In this document: in pieces, positions 1-11,681 of the stretch
Layout: every line of letters starts with the position of its first letter
Numbering within the stretch: position 1 is the stretch's first letter
NCBI GenBank assembly: GCA_025677825.1
Contig: JAIXMO010000037.1
Location: 186,001-250,000 of the forward strand
Origin: Helicostylum pulchrum
Lineage: Eukaryota > Mucoromycota > Mucoromycetes > Mucorales > Mucoraceae
DNA: 64,000 nt
Direction: 5' to 3'
Made by a program: the position numbers and the translations under genes
The notes under the pieces: generated by a model
Database searches by the model: none
The model's input: the letters and a program-made list of their open reading frames with translations, nothing else
What the model was told of the DNA's origin: nothing

Positions 1-583
1 TTGTCATTTTTGATACGAGAAATGTGAGTACAATACATGCGAGCTTATTCCGTTGCGAATACGGGATTTTCTCTAACGACACTAAATGTCACACTTTTTT
101 TATAGTTTGCCGATGCAGTCTTTTAATAGAAACCGGAGAAGCAGCGAAAAGTGCAGTGCCGTCCTTATTGAAGAAAAGGAAAAAAAAAGTTCTTTATAAG
201 AATGACGATGCATATTTCTGTAATCTTCAAAAAGTCATTTGTTTTTTGATAAGGCTAAATACCGTAAAAGACTGTATCCTTTTTTTTAGCTGTGAAACTA
301 CAACTAATAAAAACTCGAGTGAAAAAAAAGTTTTTTTTTATGCTTCCAGAATGTAGTTTTATTAAGGAAAAAAAATTAATGGTGACACGTGTGTTACAAA
401 GTTTTTTTCCTGCAGGAATTTTTTTTTATTAGCAGATACCACAACATAGTTTTGATAAAAGTTGACGAAGGGGACTTTTGCGTCTGTTTACGTATTCGTC
501 ATCGTATAGTTCATTATGTCCGTTACCGTAATATCCGTCGAACCCATCTGTCGTTTATACATTAATGTCATATTCCTTTTTTT
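1..583. other. Gene-free left edge
   Basis: I see no supportable gene. A 110-codon open frame on the plus strand begins with a non-ATG codon and looks like no protein I know. Positions just below 584 would hold the 3' UTR and terminator of the minus-strand DnaJ gene. Confidence 0.5.
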
Positions 584-1741
584 TTATTCATTATCGTTGT
601 ACTTACTGCTAATGTAGGGACCGTTAGTTTCTGGCATTTGATAAGGGTTTTGTTGTTTCGGAATTCGATCTTGTTCATGCCTATAATCTAAAGTCTGTTG
701 TTGCTGTGCAGGTCGAATTTCTTCTTCTCCGTTGACGGTTACTCTTTGACGCCCATCACCGTAGTCTTCAATAATACGCGTACCCTAAAATTGTAAATAC
801 GTAGAATGAGTAATGTGTATATATTTTTTACGTATATATTTTTTTTTTCGATTTACATTTTGATCTTTAATTTTTGTGATGGTATGCTTTTTACCGTTCA
901 CAATGGTAGTAGTAGTAGAGACACTACTGGCTGCACCAGTGAATTCGTCATACATTGGAGATACTTTACTACTAGGACGGTCAAATGGGTTTGCAAATGG
1001 GTCTCTGGAGTATCTGTTGCCTATAATTGGGTCGTCTTACAAAAAAAAAGGGTTAGGAAGAAAGGACGGTTTTTTAAAAAAAAAAGATTGATTAACTTAC
1101 TAAATAACATGTTAAATGGATCCTGTCCACCAAAGAACTGGTTGAATAATTCATCAGGAGTTCGGAACTAAAAAATAAAATAAAAAAGTGAGTACAAATG
1201 CAAATATAAAGAGGTTTAAACTTTTTACAGTGAAGGTAGCGAAAATTGGGTCTTGATGAAAGTTAGTATATCTTGCACGGAAAGGATCTTGTCTACTATT
1301 GTAAGCGAACTCGTACTCCGGATCTTGTGATATCTCAGGTTCTTGATTGTCGTATAATCTCCTTCTTTCAGCTAACAGAGAAAAATGTTTTAGAATTATA
1401 TACATCTTTATCTTTTCAAGGGTTTATTGTCTTACGATCAGATAATATTTGATATGCTTCACTATTTTTTTTTAATAAAAAAGAGTAAGCCTAGAGTGAT
1501 TATTTTTTCAGTGTTTCGAGTAGTTTTTTTTTTACCTTATGTTTTTAAACTGTTGAAGGATAGGTATTTAGTAAAAAAAAAAAATTATAGGTTGTAACAG
1601 TGCATATATATTTACTTTTTCAGCGGCGCCAGGTTCATGATTCTTATCAGGATGATATTTTAATGCTAGCTTTTTATATGCTTTTTTGATATCTGCGTCA
1701 GAAGCATCGGGGGGCAATTCCAATACTTTATAATAGTCCAT
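584..1741 (-). CDS. DnaJ (Hsp40) type II co-chaperone
   Basis: A J-domain protein expected to stimulate Hsp70 ATPase. The first exon (1741-1616) encodes [11 protein letters not shown] and the J-domain signature HPDKN. Two small exons continue through [13 protein letters not shown], and the next supplies [12 protein letters not shown], so the whole J domain is restored only by splicing. Downstream exons give an F/G/D-rich segment ([18 protein letters not shown], then [10 protein letters not shown]) and a C-terminal region with a VNGKKHTIT strand, as in DNAJB2/6/7-type proteins. There is no CR zinc-finger region, so it is not type I. The end (KYNDNE then stop at 584-586) lies in the frame of the exon starting [11 protein letters not shown]. 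The ATG at 1741 is the first in frame with the J domain. At least seven exons are needed; the short exons near 1540 and 1460 are the least certain, but each is flanked by GT and AG and restores a canonical J-domain helix. Confidence 0.88.
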
Positions 1742-3280
1742 ATTTTTTTTGTTATAAAAAGAAAGAAGAGGAGAGTGGGAAGCTCCTCTAAAAAAATGTT
1801 ACAGATATGAAGTCATTATGTCAACTGAATACCCGCCGAGGTGTTAGCAGTCATGGGTAAACCCTTTTTCTTGGTTAAAATATTATCCGTTTTCTTCAAA
1901 GTGTACCGAACTATCTTTTTTAATAGTGTTGACTTGTTTGTGTTATATCTTTTGCTTGTAATTAAATACATTTGTAGTGATACTAAGTCCGAAACTGCAG
2001 CTTATTACTATTTTATCATCTGAATAAAAAATATAATTTTTCGTCTTTACTCTTGTCTTTTTTACAAGCGTTCGCAAAGTCTTCGTAAGAAAAAATAAAA
2101 TTAAACGTCATATTTTTCTTTAGTGGTGCGTCAAGAATTCCCTTTATTAAGTGCACTTATAACTCGTGATATGAAGTCCAAAACGACAAATCATGATCTT
2201 TAAAAGTATTCTCAAAGACTTTAACACAAAAAAAGATTTTTTTTGTTTGGCTGTGTATGTGGTGGTGCCGTGCAAATAGCCAAACCCTAATTTTGATGCT
2301 TTTAATGAAGCAAAAAAATGCGTATGATGTGATGTCAAATTAAAAAGGTTTGCTTTTCGTCAGTGAAAGTTCCTAGTTATAAATTCATATGAGTACTATT
2401 TTTTTTTCTTTTTCGAAGATAAAAGAGGTATGATTGATAATGTATTCCCTATATTTTATTTTTTTTCGTATTGTCTAGTAATGACATTGTACAGTAGCTC
2501 GATTTAAGAGTGTTCGATTTACTGGCTCGCTCGATTTAAGAGTGAAATTCTCAAAAGAAAAAACAACCATGCAGGATTTTTAGTTATCATCACTGAAATC
2601 AATCAAAATTAAAATGCCAAGGTTTATGAAGCTGGTAATTTTAAAAAAATATAGGCTGTTCTCAAGCAAAAAATAGCGGGTTCCAGACCAGATAAGAGAA
2701 ATATGTATAGTACTTGCTCTTGAAAAGTATAACACCCTACTCCAGTGTACTCCCTTCAGTACATAGAAATTACGTAGTAATAGGTGATTCGAATCTTCCG
2801 TAAAATAAAACGTTACATGAAGTTCCAAAAAAATGATGTAAATTTTTTTTAACTTTTTCAAATTTTTTATAAAAAAAAAAGGTCGTTTTTTTCTTTGCCT
2901 TTCTTTCAATCTAAAACTCGAAAAGATCAAGCTTGTATTTCCTCTTGCATAGGACCTTCTACACAAGACCTCCTACACAAGGCCTCCCACACAAGACCTT
3001 ATACACAGGTCCTCCTATACAAGATGGATTTTCCAACATTTTGGTCGACGGTATTGCCAATGTAAGTAAATAAATGATATGTAAAACAAGCACGCGAGAA
3101 CAGGTACGTGGTAAGTAATATCCTGCACCTTTTTTTTTTGAACTAGTGAATTGGCAATGCATTTGCTCATTTTAAAGGAAGTGTGATGCTCACAAAAAAA
3201 AAACCTGGCGCTCCCAAAAAGAAAAACATGGCGACCACAAAAAGAAAAACCTGGCGCGCGTATCTTTCTACAATTTTATT
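1742..3280. other. Intergenic region with a possible DNA-transposon end
   Basis: No gene is supported. About 2494-2546 contains TACAGTAGC followed by two copies of gctcgatttaagagtg (near 2497 and 2530). This resembles the end sequence cagtgcctccactctcaaat seen (reverse complemented) near 8.1 kb and, diverged, near 24.97 kb, so it may be a worn end of the same DNA-transposon family. A minisatellite at 2953-3022 is listed separately. Several open frames of 60-130 codons show no recognisable domain. Confidence 0.45.
2953..3022. repeat. 14-bp minisatellite, five units
   Basis: Five head-to-tail copies of a 14-bp unit close to gacctcctacacaa, with one to five substitutions between copies. Fourteen is not a multiple of three, so the repeat would shift frame if translated. 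It lies in noncoding sequence. Confidence 0.85.
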
Positions 3281-3289
3281 TGAGAGTGA

Positions 3290-3800
3290 AGCTGAAAAAT
3301 CAACTATCGCAACCAACAACTCTAACTCCAGTGCCTTCTCCTCCTCCACCACCCCAAAACTTAATAATGAATATGATACTATTTACGTTTCTGGTTGCAG
3401 TTCCTCTGTCAGTACAGTCATTAAAGTCGAAGCCCTTTCTCGTTAACGTAATTATAGCTCACGATTCAATGTAGAAACTAATCTTGACGTTCTTTGAAGC
3501 CGCGGAAGAAGATCCGGGGGACGCCAGGCTAGTCAAATGATGAGCTTTTCATTGACCTATTTCCAAGGCATGAAGTTATTGAATGAAGCAAAAACATAAA
3601 ATAGTCGCAGGTAAACGGCTTGTACTCGAGCTTCCTTCTGCATCAAACAGACTGAGGCCCGCAAGATTCACACTTTCAACATACGTTTTAGCTTTATTCA
3701 ATATTACACATCAACGCCTTAGGAAGCCTAATGAGCAGTCGTGCATTTGATCAGCCATAAAACATACGATGTAGGAATATTCATCTTGGAAGCACAGCAA
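3290..3800 (+). pseudogene. Decayed copy of a multicopy family (partner of 37.6-38.4 kb)
   Basis: This stretch aligns in pieces with 37.59-38.38 kb. Shared pieces in order are a proline run (TPVPSPPPPP here, LVPSPPPPPG there), IYVSGCSSS against IYVDGCSTS, VEALSR against NEALSR, AAEEDPGD against LAEERREN, and near 3770 IHLGSTAKL against LHFGSTTLA. The copy has frame changes after the proline run and several in-frame stops, so it is not expected to make a protein. I do not know the function of the family. The last piece is short and was aligned by eye. Confidence 0.6.
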
Positions 3801-4110
3801 AGCTAAGAGAAATGATTCTTTTTTATTTTTGTGTTTTACTCTGCTAAAGCCAGGCTAGTGCTTATGTATCACTATATAGTATTTTTGGAAGTCCGCTTAT
3901 TTATTTTTTTGTGATAATGAGGATTCTGAGCAACATTGCCAACTAAATATTCGCCGGATGAAGAAGAAGTATTCATAATAAAAAAGGGTGGAAACAATTC
4001 GCATAACATTTTAAAAAATAGAAGTCACAAACTGTCGTGCATGACAATTTAAGGAACCTTAATTGTTTGTTTGCATTTAGATTATATTTACTCTGTTACT
4101 ATTTTAAAAA

Positions 4111-6469
4111 ATGTCAACTCAAGAAATTCATCTATTCGAAAGTATTAACGATACAAACAAAAGCAAGACTTTTAAAGAAGTCTTTAAAGTTGGAAAGGAG
4201 TATTCCAGTTTAGCCACTGCACGCGAAGAAGCGTTGAGCTTTGGCAAGGAAAACAATACGGCGTTTGTGACCACCAACTCCAATGCTACACGCCAAAGTC
4301 TGCTTTTAAGCTGTAAATATGGTAGTACACCTCGCCTCCAGAAAAAAGTAGAAGGAGACGAGGAGGCCAAGAAGTATCGCAAGGATACCCAACGATTCGA
4401 CTGCCCTTGTTTCATCAAGTATGGGAAAAATGTGTCTGGAAAGGTTGTGATCAAGGCTTCCCATGGCGGCCACAACCACCCCATCCCCAAGAAGGCCACT
4501 ACATATGCCATGTATAGAAAGCAAGATGACGAAGTAAGGAACAAGTGTCCCCCTTTTTTTCTTTATTTTTCTTATGTACTACTTTCCGGAGACAAAGCCA
4601 AAGGATTGGATAACGATTGAAGCTTTAAATGTTTACGACAAAAAATACTCTGGCCACACTTTTTTCGATATCCTTGAAATATTAAAATCAGACTTGGTTC
4701 AGTTCAAAGCCGCGCAAAGTTCGCTGAAAAAGTGCATCGATCCTATCCTAGAACAGATCATGGTAATATAATCTGGAACGTCTTGAGTTTATTCATTGAC
4801 TTTTGTTTTTGCTTTCAGAAAATTGGCAATTTGAACTGCCTTAAACAAACCAGTTCTGATAATATCGAATCAAATGAACAAAAATCCAGTGAAGAAGCAT
4901 CCGTAAATCAAAACTTGCATACTGACGAAAATAAAAATGAACACGTAGCCCAAAGTCAAGATGCCCAAGTGAATTTTTGTGATTCTTCTAGCCCCAAAAC
5001 TCCAATTACTATGAATACATTCGAAATCAATAAGTTTTCTGGAAACTTTATGAATGGAGGTGGATCAACAAGCATAACATGCAACAAAAACGTAACGAGC
5101 CTCAACTTGTATTTCTTGCCTGTTGTTTACTTTTAACTTATTTGTTTTAGAATAACAAGCGTCTGAATGAAACCACAAACTCTGCGCACCTATCTTGTCG
5201 AACGGTTTGTGGTTCCCTTATCTTATTGCAATCATAATGCTCATACTCTTACATATAGAATGATGTGATTGTGGCCGAAGGTCAAAAGAAGTATCACATA
5301 ATGACACCTAACTATAAATCAGATGAACTACACCGGCCAAAACTTCGAAAAAGTCAACTAAATGTGTTAGAGGATTTAGTATACTTTGGAACGTCCTTTG
5401 CGTCAAGCAATACCGTCATATCGGACAAGTATAAAGCTTACGAACAGGATCAATTAAAAAAAATCGCTTCGCCAACATAATTTACTAGAACACATCTGCA
5501 GCCTTTTAAAAAATAATAATACAGAATTTTTCGTTCAACAAGTATGGACTTCTGAAATTGACAGGCTGACAAATAAAGCTGCTGCTTTAATGGAAGTTTT
5601 ACGATATACCTTGACGTGGTTCCACCTCGCACTCAAAAATAGTTCTCTCTTAGTACAAAACCATGAGAGAACACCCTTCATAGAAAATATTATACCATCT
5701 CTCCTTGCCTTATTAAAGATCGCAGGCTTTGTCGAGTTCAAGTGGTAAAACAAAAAAGAAAAAAAAGAAAAATTACTACTAAAAAATTACTACTAAAAAA
5801 TATTCTAGGTGTGAAACACAGTTTACTTCAATCAAGCACTTGGATTTAAATAAATCTGACTACAGCAATAGTACGATGAAGTACAACGACGCTCTTGATT
5901 ATTTCAAGATGTTTAACAACATGAAAATTATAATTGTTGAAGCATCAAGGTAACAATCACAGATGCGACTTTCTCATGCTAATTCCTTTTTTGAATAGTG
6001 GGAAACTCCAAGAGAGCACAGTACATACGATCGAAGATTGTCTCAAGTTGCTGGAGTCTGGCATTTCCTCTCTGAGGAAAGAGGCAATCTTAAATAAAAA
6101 TTCTTCAATAGCTACGTTTAAAAAGCTTAAGGTTTTTGGCTTACAAACCATCAAAAATCTAGTAACGTTGTCCGAGCTATATATGAATAATGACACAAGC
6201 TGGAACTTCATAGAAAAACGAACAGCAACACTGTCATCTTCCTGGAATGACCGCATCTTACTTATTCAATATCTTGAACTGATAGCCACTATCTTCGTAC
6301 GTTTAAATTCCAACCCACCCTAAACCATTTCATTCTCTAATTTTGATCCTTTTTTTACATGTAGGATGATATTTGCGATACCCATCACTTGTTGAAGCTA
6401 CTGATGGAAGAAAACTTGGGGCTAGCTTCGAATGATGACCCCACATTAAGAACTATTTTTGAGAAGTAA
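4111..6469 (+). CDS. FAR1-type DNA-binding protein with nuclease-like C-terminal domain; one frameshift
   Basis: The product is about 649 aa if one base of an A8 tract (5456-5463) is ignored. The N-terminus carries a FAR1/WRKY-GCM1-type zinc-binding module with C68, CPC at 98-100 and HNH at 121-123. This module is typical of FAR1/MULE-derived DNA-binding proteins. A polar linker follows. The C-terminal half has the pattern RTPFIENIIPSLLAL ... IIIVEASSGKLQ ... HTIEDCLKLL ... KLKVFGLQ ... WNDR, which I associate with a large Mucorales family possibly related to PD-(D/E)XK nucleases (from memory, not checked). Exons: 4111-4533, 4592-4762, 4819-5091, 5151-5204, 5259-5744, 5809-5949, 5999-6296, 6365-6469. 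Removing one A makes the sum divisible by three and every later junction keep frame. It is therefore either a very young pseudogene or a consensus error. Without repair, the first product stops at 5480. Confidence 0.72.
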
Positions 6470-6842
6470 ACGTATATTGAAGGAAATTGCAGGATATGTA
6501 GTTTATGATGTAAGATAATGTTCAATAAAAAAGCTGTTTTACCGCTATTCAACCTGACTGTACATGTTAGAATGTAATCTTTAGTAGCTGTCTGAATCCA
6601 AGTGAATGTATGAGATCAGTGCTTATAAAGAAGCCTGGAATATTGTCATCAACTTTATTGATTTGAAACTGCATACTGTCTGTAGTTAAGAGTAAGGTAC
6701 AAAGAGAAAAACTGTTGAAGGAGGGAGATTATGAGAATAGTGATACTTATACCAGTGTCTATTTGGAGGAGGATCTTTGAGGATTTTACAGTTATTCCAA
6801 CGCAAAATTACAAGTATGGTTGAATAAAGAACCTCTCTAAGA

Positions 6843-7531
6843 TTACACAGTTATGCAATCTTTATTTTTTACTTGCGCAATTTGGGATACTTTCTTTGTT
6901 GTGCAATCTTTTTCGACCAGTGCGCAATCTACTTCCAAGAATAGTGTAAATTTGAATACAGCCAACACAACGCCAAAGGGCGGGTCATTTAACGTATATT
7001 TGTATTATAAAATCGCCTTCTTTTGGTTCTAAAAAAACCGCCCTTTAATGTTGCGTTGACTGTAAAGGAAGTTTGTCTAAATTAAGTCTGAAAATAAAAA
7101 AGGAACTTGTCCAATAAAAAATTGAAATCGTCCGAAAAAAAAAAAGAGAATGTCTGAAATTTTATTGAAAAGGTCCGAAAACCAAGTATAAATTCTACTA
7201 GAATTGAGTGAGACACTCGAATACAACTAAGAAATATGATTGCTTTAGATTTTCTTTTATTAAAAGTCAACGAAAAATAAATTAATAAATAAGCTTATAA
7301 TTAAGTCTAATGTACTTTAATCTTCAGTGAGGTCAAAAGGTGAGGGGGGGGGGGGGATCATACTTCTTATTTGTATTCTCATGTCTAAATAGTCAAATAA
7401 CGCGAAATGTGTTATGGACGACGCAAGTTGGGATTCAGGGAAAACGCAATTTGGTTTCTGAGTTGACGCAATTGATATTTACAAGTGCGCAAAAATATTT
7501 AAAAAGACGCAAATTAGCACCGTGAGCACTG
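6843..7531. mobile_element. Tc1/mariner-like noncoding remnant
   Basis: The right end reads, on the minus strand, TACAGTGCTCACGGTGC followed by repeated gcgcaa/gcgtc blocks. The left end near 6843 has TACACAGTTATGCAATC followed by ttgcgcaat and gtgcgcaat blocks. A TACAGT-type terminus with a TA at the border is typical of Tc1/mariner elements. The blocks face each other across about 690 bp and there is no transposase frame inside. The pairing of ends is imperfect, so the outer limits are approximate. The interior holds a second inverted repeat (6957-7064) and a 13-G run near 7344. Confidence 0.5.
6957..7064. repeat. 27-bp inverted repeats around a 54-bp spacer
   Basis: Left arm 6957-6983 (begins tacagccaacacaacg) and right arm 7038-7064 are reverse complements at 22 of 27 positions. 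The arms start with TACAG and end with aaagggcgg. It could be a very short MITE, or a palindromic subterminal part of the surrounding remnant. The spacer has no coding capacity. Confidence 0.65.
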
Positions 7532-8259
7532 TAACTTTTCTGATCGGGTGTCGATCAATAAAGAAGCAGAAAAAAATATGATCAAAACTGGATATTAAAA
7601 TAGGGATTCGGTAATAACCAATGATAGTCTCATTTCTTTTTCTCTTCCTGGTTCATTCTTTATACTTAAAATCCTATGGTCCCCGGAATAAACTCGAAGT
7701 AGTAAAAAACTTTTTCTCGATTTTATATTGTATGCCTATCACTTACATCTCAACGGAAAACGCTTTAAAATATCTAGTTAGTTAGTTTGAAGATAAGTAA
7801 ACTCTTACTAAATGATTGGCATATTATTTAACAATAAATATAATATGATGAATTCAACTTTAACTACTTATGATGATATTGAAAAGTCATGCATCTACTT
7901 CAAGTATACTTCTTTGTTTAAACCTACTGTTAGTTTCAAAAAATACGAATAAATTATGTACTATTTGATCTTTTATCTCGGATGCCTTAATTTTATTAGA
8001 GACGTTAGATACCATGGACAGATATCCTGAAATGAAATGTTTTTATCTTTTCACCTTGTCAACATTGCTCAACTCTCTAAAAACCATTTCAAAAAATGCT
8101 AAAAAATGTTCGATTTGAGAGTGGAGGCACTGCTTGTCTAATCGTTTATGTTTACTCTTTTTATTGATAGAGTATAATGCGGTAGTTTTTACATGTAAAA
8201 ACTCTTTAAATATGTAATGGAAGTCTTAATACGGAATCTAGTAAACAATGATTAATATA
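7532..8259. other. Intergenic region with a transposon-end copy at 8050-8125
   Basis: The only structure I can support is at about 8050-8125, which matches 24791-24979: both have atcaacatt.ctcaac, then catttc.aaaa, then gttcgatttgaga.gtgga.gcact. On the minus strand this starts cagtgcctccactctcaaat. The rest is plain AT-rich sequence. Confidence 0.5.
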
Positions 8260-8675
8260 TTATTTTTTTTGGTCGTATTTTAAAAAGGAGAGAAATTTAC
8301 CTTTGTAATGAGCGGTATATAAAAAGCAGGTAATTGTATCAAGCTCTTTTACAGTTTGGTTAGCGAAATGACGAGATACAGAGGCAGCCAATTCTTCTTT
8401 ATTGCCTTTAGTCTTGGTTTTAATTTTATGAACTCGAGCATATTTACGAAGTACAGAAATATCCATTGAATTAAAATCAAGCTAAAGAGAAAGAGCGAAT
8501 ATGAATATACAGATTGCTACATAATAAAATAAAAAACTCATTTGCTTACAGTTTGAAATTCTTTTCCAACATTACTTTCAGCCGCACGTCTTCTCTTTTC
8601 ACGCTCTCTGTCCTTTTCGCTTGGTTGGTTTAAACCGTTAGATTGTGATTGTGTTGGCTTTTGTTTAACTCCCAT
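8260..8675 (-). CDS. SAP30: SAP30-like Sin3-binding subunit of histone deacetylase complex
   Basis: A 115-aa product from exons 8675-8550 and 8481-8260. The first exon encodes a basic, Gln/Ser-rich start (MGVKQKPTQSQS) with DREREKRRRAAE. The second encodes a compact helical domain: LDFNSMDISVLRKYARVHKI, then NKEELAASVSRHF and ELDTITCFLYTA. The spacing DF..L....L..Y, NKEEL, V.RHF.(N)Q and E...I..FLY matches the SAP30 Sin3-binding domain, which contacts the Sin3 PAH3/HID region and tethers Rpd3-class deacetylases. The protein is shorter than animal SAP30 because it lacks the N-terminal zinc finger, as fungal forms do. The 5' splice (act|gtaagc) and 3' splice (tctttag|ctt) keep frame. The last 15 residues may be affected by a missed intron. 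It is divergently arranged with the RING gene, 185 bp apart. Confidence 0.75.
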
Positions 8676-8860
8676 GATTTATTTAGTGTTGAAAAGGAAA
8701 AAGAAAGAAAGAAAGTAGAAAAAAAAAACTTTACAAAAACTGTTTGACGACGATTGGGTAAGGTCAGAAGGGGTGTGCGTGACTATGGATTAATTGAAAT
8801 ATATATAAAAAAAAAAGAAGAATTTTTTCTTTAAGTGGTAACATTGAATAAAACACCATT

Positions 8861-9612
8861 ATGCTAGGAAAAAGAAAATATAATGAAAGAGAGGAACAAG
8901 CGCTATTACCAACCTGTACTATTTGTATTCAAGAATACTCAAACCGAACATTCCTTCGGCCATGCTACCATTCTTTTTGCTTTACGTGTATTCGACATTG
9001 GATAAATATTGCCTCAGCAATATGTCCAGTATGTAGACAGCATATTGACTCACTTGTATATAATATTGATGAAGAAGAAAATTCGTTTGATGAATATCAT
9101 TTAAAAGATATAGGGAACGCTAAATCGCATGATCCGCCACTCTATTCAAAACGAAAGTATTCAACGCCAGAAGAAAGACTAAAGATTGAAAGAACACAGG
9201 TTTATAAAGGATTAATTCAGCCTGTAAGCTATCCGGATCCTTTACCAAAACATGTAAATTTTACTATTATCACACCAGAATATATACCCAGGGTAAGATC
9301 TTTTATATAATATAAATATATAAAAATACTCAAGTTTTACAGACTAGAGTGTTCTTACAACATGAATTAAAAGCTATTGTGGGAGTTGAAGCTTATGATG
9401 AATTTCTTGAAAATTTATTTGTCAAGATACTCTTAATACCCTATCAAAGTGATAAACCGGTAAAAATGAACGATTCAGTGGTAATCGATAAATTATCAGA
9501 ATGGCTTGATGATGATTCTGCTATTGCTAATCGACTTGTAAATGAACTTGTTGCATATTTAAAATCTGGTTTATCTTATAAACATTTTATTTCTGCTGCC
9601 ATGTATAAATAA
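8861..9612 (+). CDS. RING-finger E3 ubiquitin ligase, TOPORS-like
   Basis: A 233-aa product from exons 8861-9292 and 9343-9612. The N-terminus has a C3HC4 RING: CTICIQEY, then LRPCYHSFCFTCIRHW and CPVCRQHIDSLVYNI. The residues directly after the last cysteines (IDSLVYNI plus an acidic stretch) resemble TOPORS/ICP0-type RINGs, as does the second domain (FLQHELKAIVGVEAYDEFL ... LVNELVAYLKSG) found in fungal TOPORS-like proteins. The expected role is substrate ubiquitylation in the nucleus; the substrate is unknown. The intron falls after YIPR and before TRVFLQHEL. The gene shares a 185-bp divergent promoter region with the SAP30-like gene, so the two may be co-regulated. Confidence 0.8.
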
Positions 9613-11681
9613 ACTTTCTTTTTTTTTTTTTTTGATTCTTAACTGTGGCCTGGAGAAAAAAAAAAAGTGTAACATGTAACGTTCATGCGCACGGTCAATT
9701 TCAGTTTTCCCCATACCACCGCGTCTAAAAAAAAAGGTAGCACGTCCTACACTAAACAACTGGTACTATGAGTACAAACCCTGATCTACCAACTAAATTT
9801 TCAACACTTGACCATTAAGGCAAACAATCTTTTTTTTTTTTTTTATAATAGAAATCAAATGAGGTATTTTTTTAGGGGAAAATTACTAAAAGCACAAACT
9901 GTTGCGGAGTATGATACGCTGCTATGCTAAATCTGTATTTTCACTACGAACTCCAAAAATTGTGACACATTGAACAATTACGATCTTTTTTCGGGATTAT
10001 TCAGCTCGTGAATCATCTAATGAACGGATTATTCACTTTATGGATTGATCATCCTTATAAATGATTAATAATATAAAATAAAAACGTTCAAAAAATATAT
10101 CTCAAATAAAACAAATCAATATCTTTATCTTTAAAAACTTAAATATCTACTTTGATCATATTACTATTTGAACCTTTTATTAAAATCTTGCTTTTATTTA
10201 ATAACAATTATTTCCTTGGGTCGACTAAAATATACATTGTATTATCTCTATTTTTACTATACAAGTTAAGCCGTTTTACTCATAAAACAGGAATTGGTGC
10301 TCACTACTTATACTATTTTATTCACACTACGTAACCTCGACTATCTAAGACCCAATTTCTTACAGTCCCTAAGAAAACCGTACCAATAAACTGATATAAT
10401 GCTCAACAAGCAGCATCATACCAACAAATATTTGCGTTTGAATCCAAAACTAACTTAATCTGTATTTATATCTGTAATACTTGAATTTTCTTGGTTCTAA
10501 TCGGATTGTTATTCTTCATCTCACAGTTTAAGTGTGTTCATTTGTCACCAAGCTGCACCACTGATGTGGGTTTGTAGGTGGTGTTGCTGTTATGGTAGAT
10601 ATTTTACTGTCGTATTTTATTTTGTACTACTTTAAATTATATAAATTATCTTCCAAAACAATATTTTAATAAACCATCTTTTATCTATCTTCTATACTTT
10701 ACTATAACTGACTATTTGTTAAGTTCGGTCACGACATTACTAAGTGTAAACGTATTGTCACAGTTAAAATTGAATAAGCTGTGTACTGCTTCAAATTAGA
10801 TATAAATTACTTTAGAATATAAACTCACCTTTTTACTACTATACATTTATTGCTATAAGTCTCATTTATTAAAATATCTCTGACAGTATCACTGTTACGA
10901 ATCGAAGAATATCGTACTGGTTTAAACCTATTTTACATTTTTATCTGAACAAGTATTATCTCCACTCCGTTTTTACTGCCACTTCGCTTTTATTATTTCC
11001 GCTGTTACACATTTTCATCTAGAATACTTTTCATTTTTAGTTCAGTTACCCTTATTTTTACCCTTATTATTTCAGATTATTAGTTACTTTTTATTTCAAA
11101 TCTCAGTTTCTGTTACACTTTCTATACACTTAACTTTATTATTATACTACATCTAGTTATTACACTATTTCTTTAAGTTTACCCTCCATTTAACACCAGA
11201 TATGTTACTCCATCTTCTTATTTTACTTAGTAATGACGTTTAGTTCTCTCTGATTGTAAAAACATCAATTTATTTTACTATATTAGTTAATTATAACAAA
11301 AACAACGCATCTAGTTTAGAAACCTTAGCCATGTTACATTATTTTAGAATCAAAAGGAACAAATTTATTCCTGATATCGTAACTATTTTACAAGATTCAA
11401 AGGATGTCCTGGTCGACACTTTTGAATATAAATACTACACAATTTTACATATCAAATAAATCTTATCTTACTTTTACCTTATAAATTATACTTTACTTTT
11501 CTGTTTCTTACTTAGAAAGTGTGGAATCTGAGCTATGAAATAGTAAAGATTCAAAAATAAAATAAAAACACAAAATATACAAGAAAGTAATCAGTAGCAA
11601 AATCAGATTGAAGTTTATTTAACGTGAAAAAGGTAGAGGTTTATATAGCTTTTTCATGTCTGAGTTTACAGATAAAATAAG
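9613..11681. other. Gene-free AT-rich region with unusual strand composition
   Basis: No gene or RNA is supported. From about 10150 to 11560 the plus strand is pyrimidine-rich and full of TTTAC, TTACT and TAGTT words, while ATG and GAT are rare (I find no ATG between about 10600 and 11195). It does not read as coding in any standard frame. See the findings. Confidence 0.45.

Noticed and set aside
24..356. 110-codon open frame
   Set aside because: It starts at a non-ATG codon, is low in complexity and matches no domain.
806..1171. Plus-strand frames over the DnaJ gene
   Set aside because: They overlap exons and introns of the minus-strand DnaJ gene, whose J domain is unambiguous.
2580..2966. 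128-codon minus-strand frame
   Set aside because: It runs through the minisatellite and an A/T run and has no recognisable domain.
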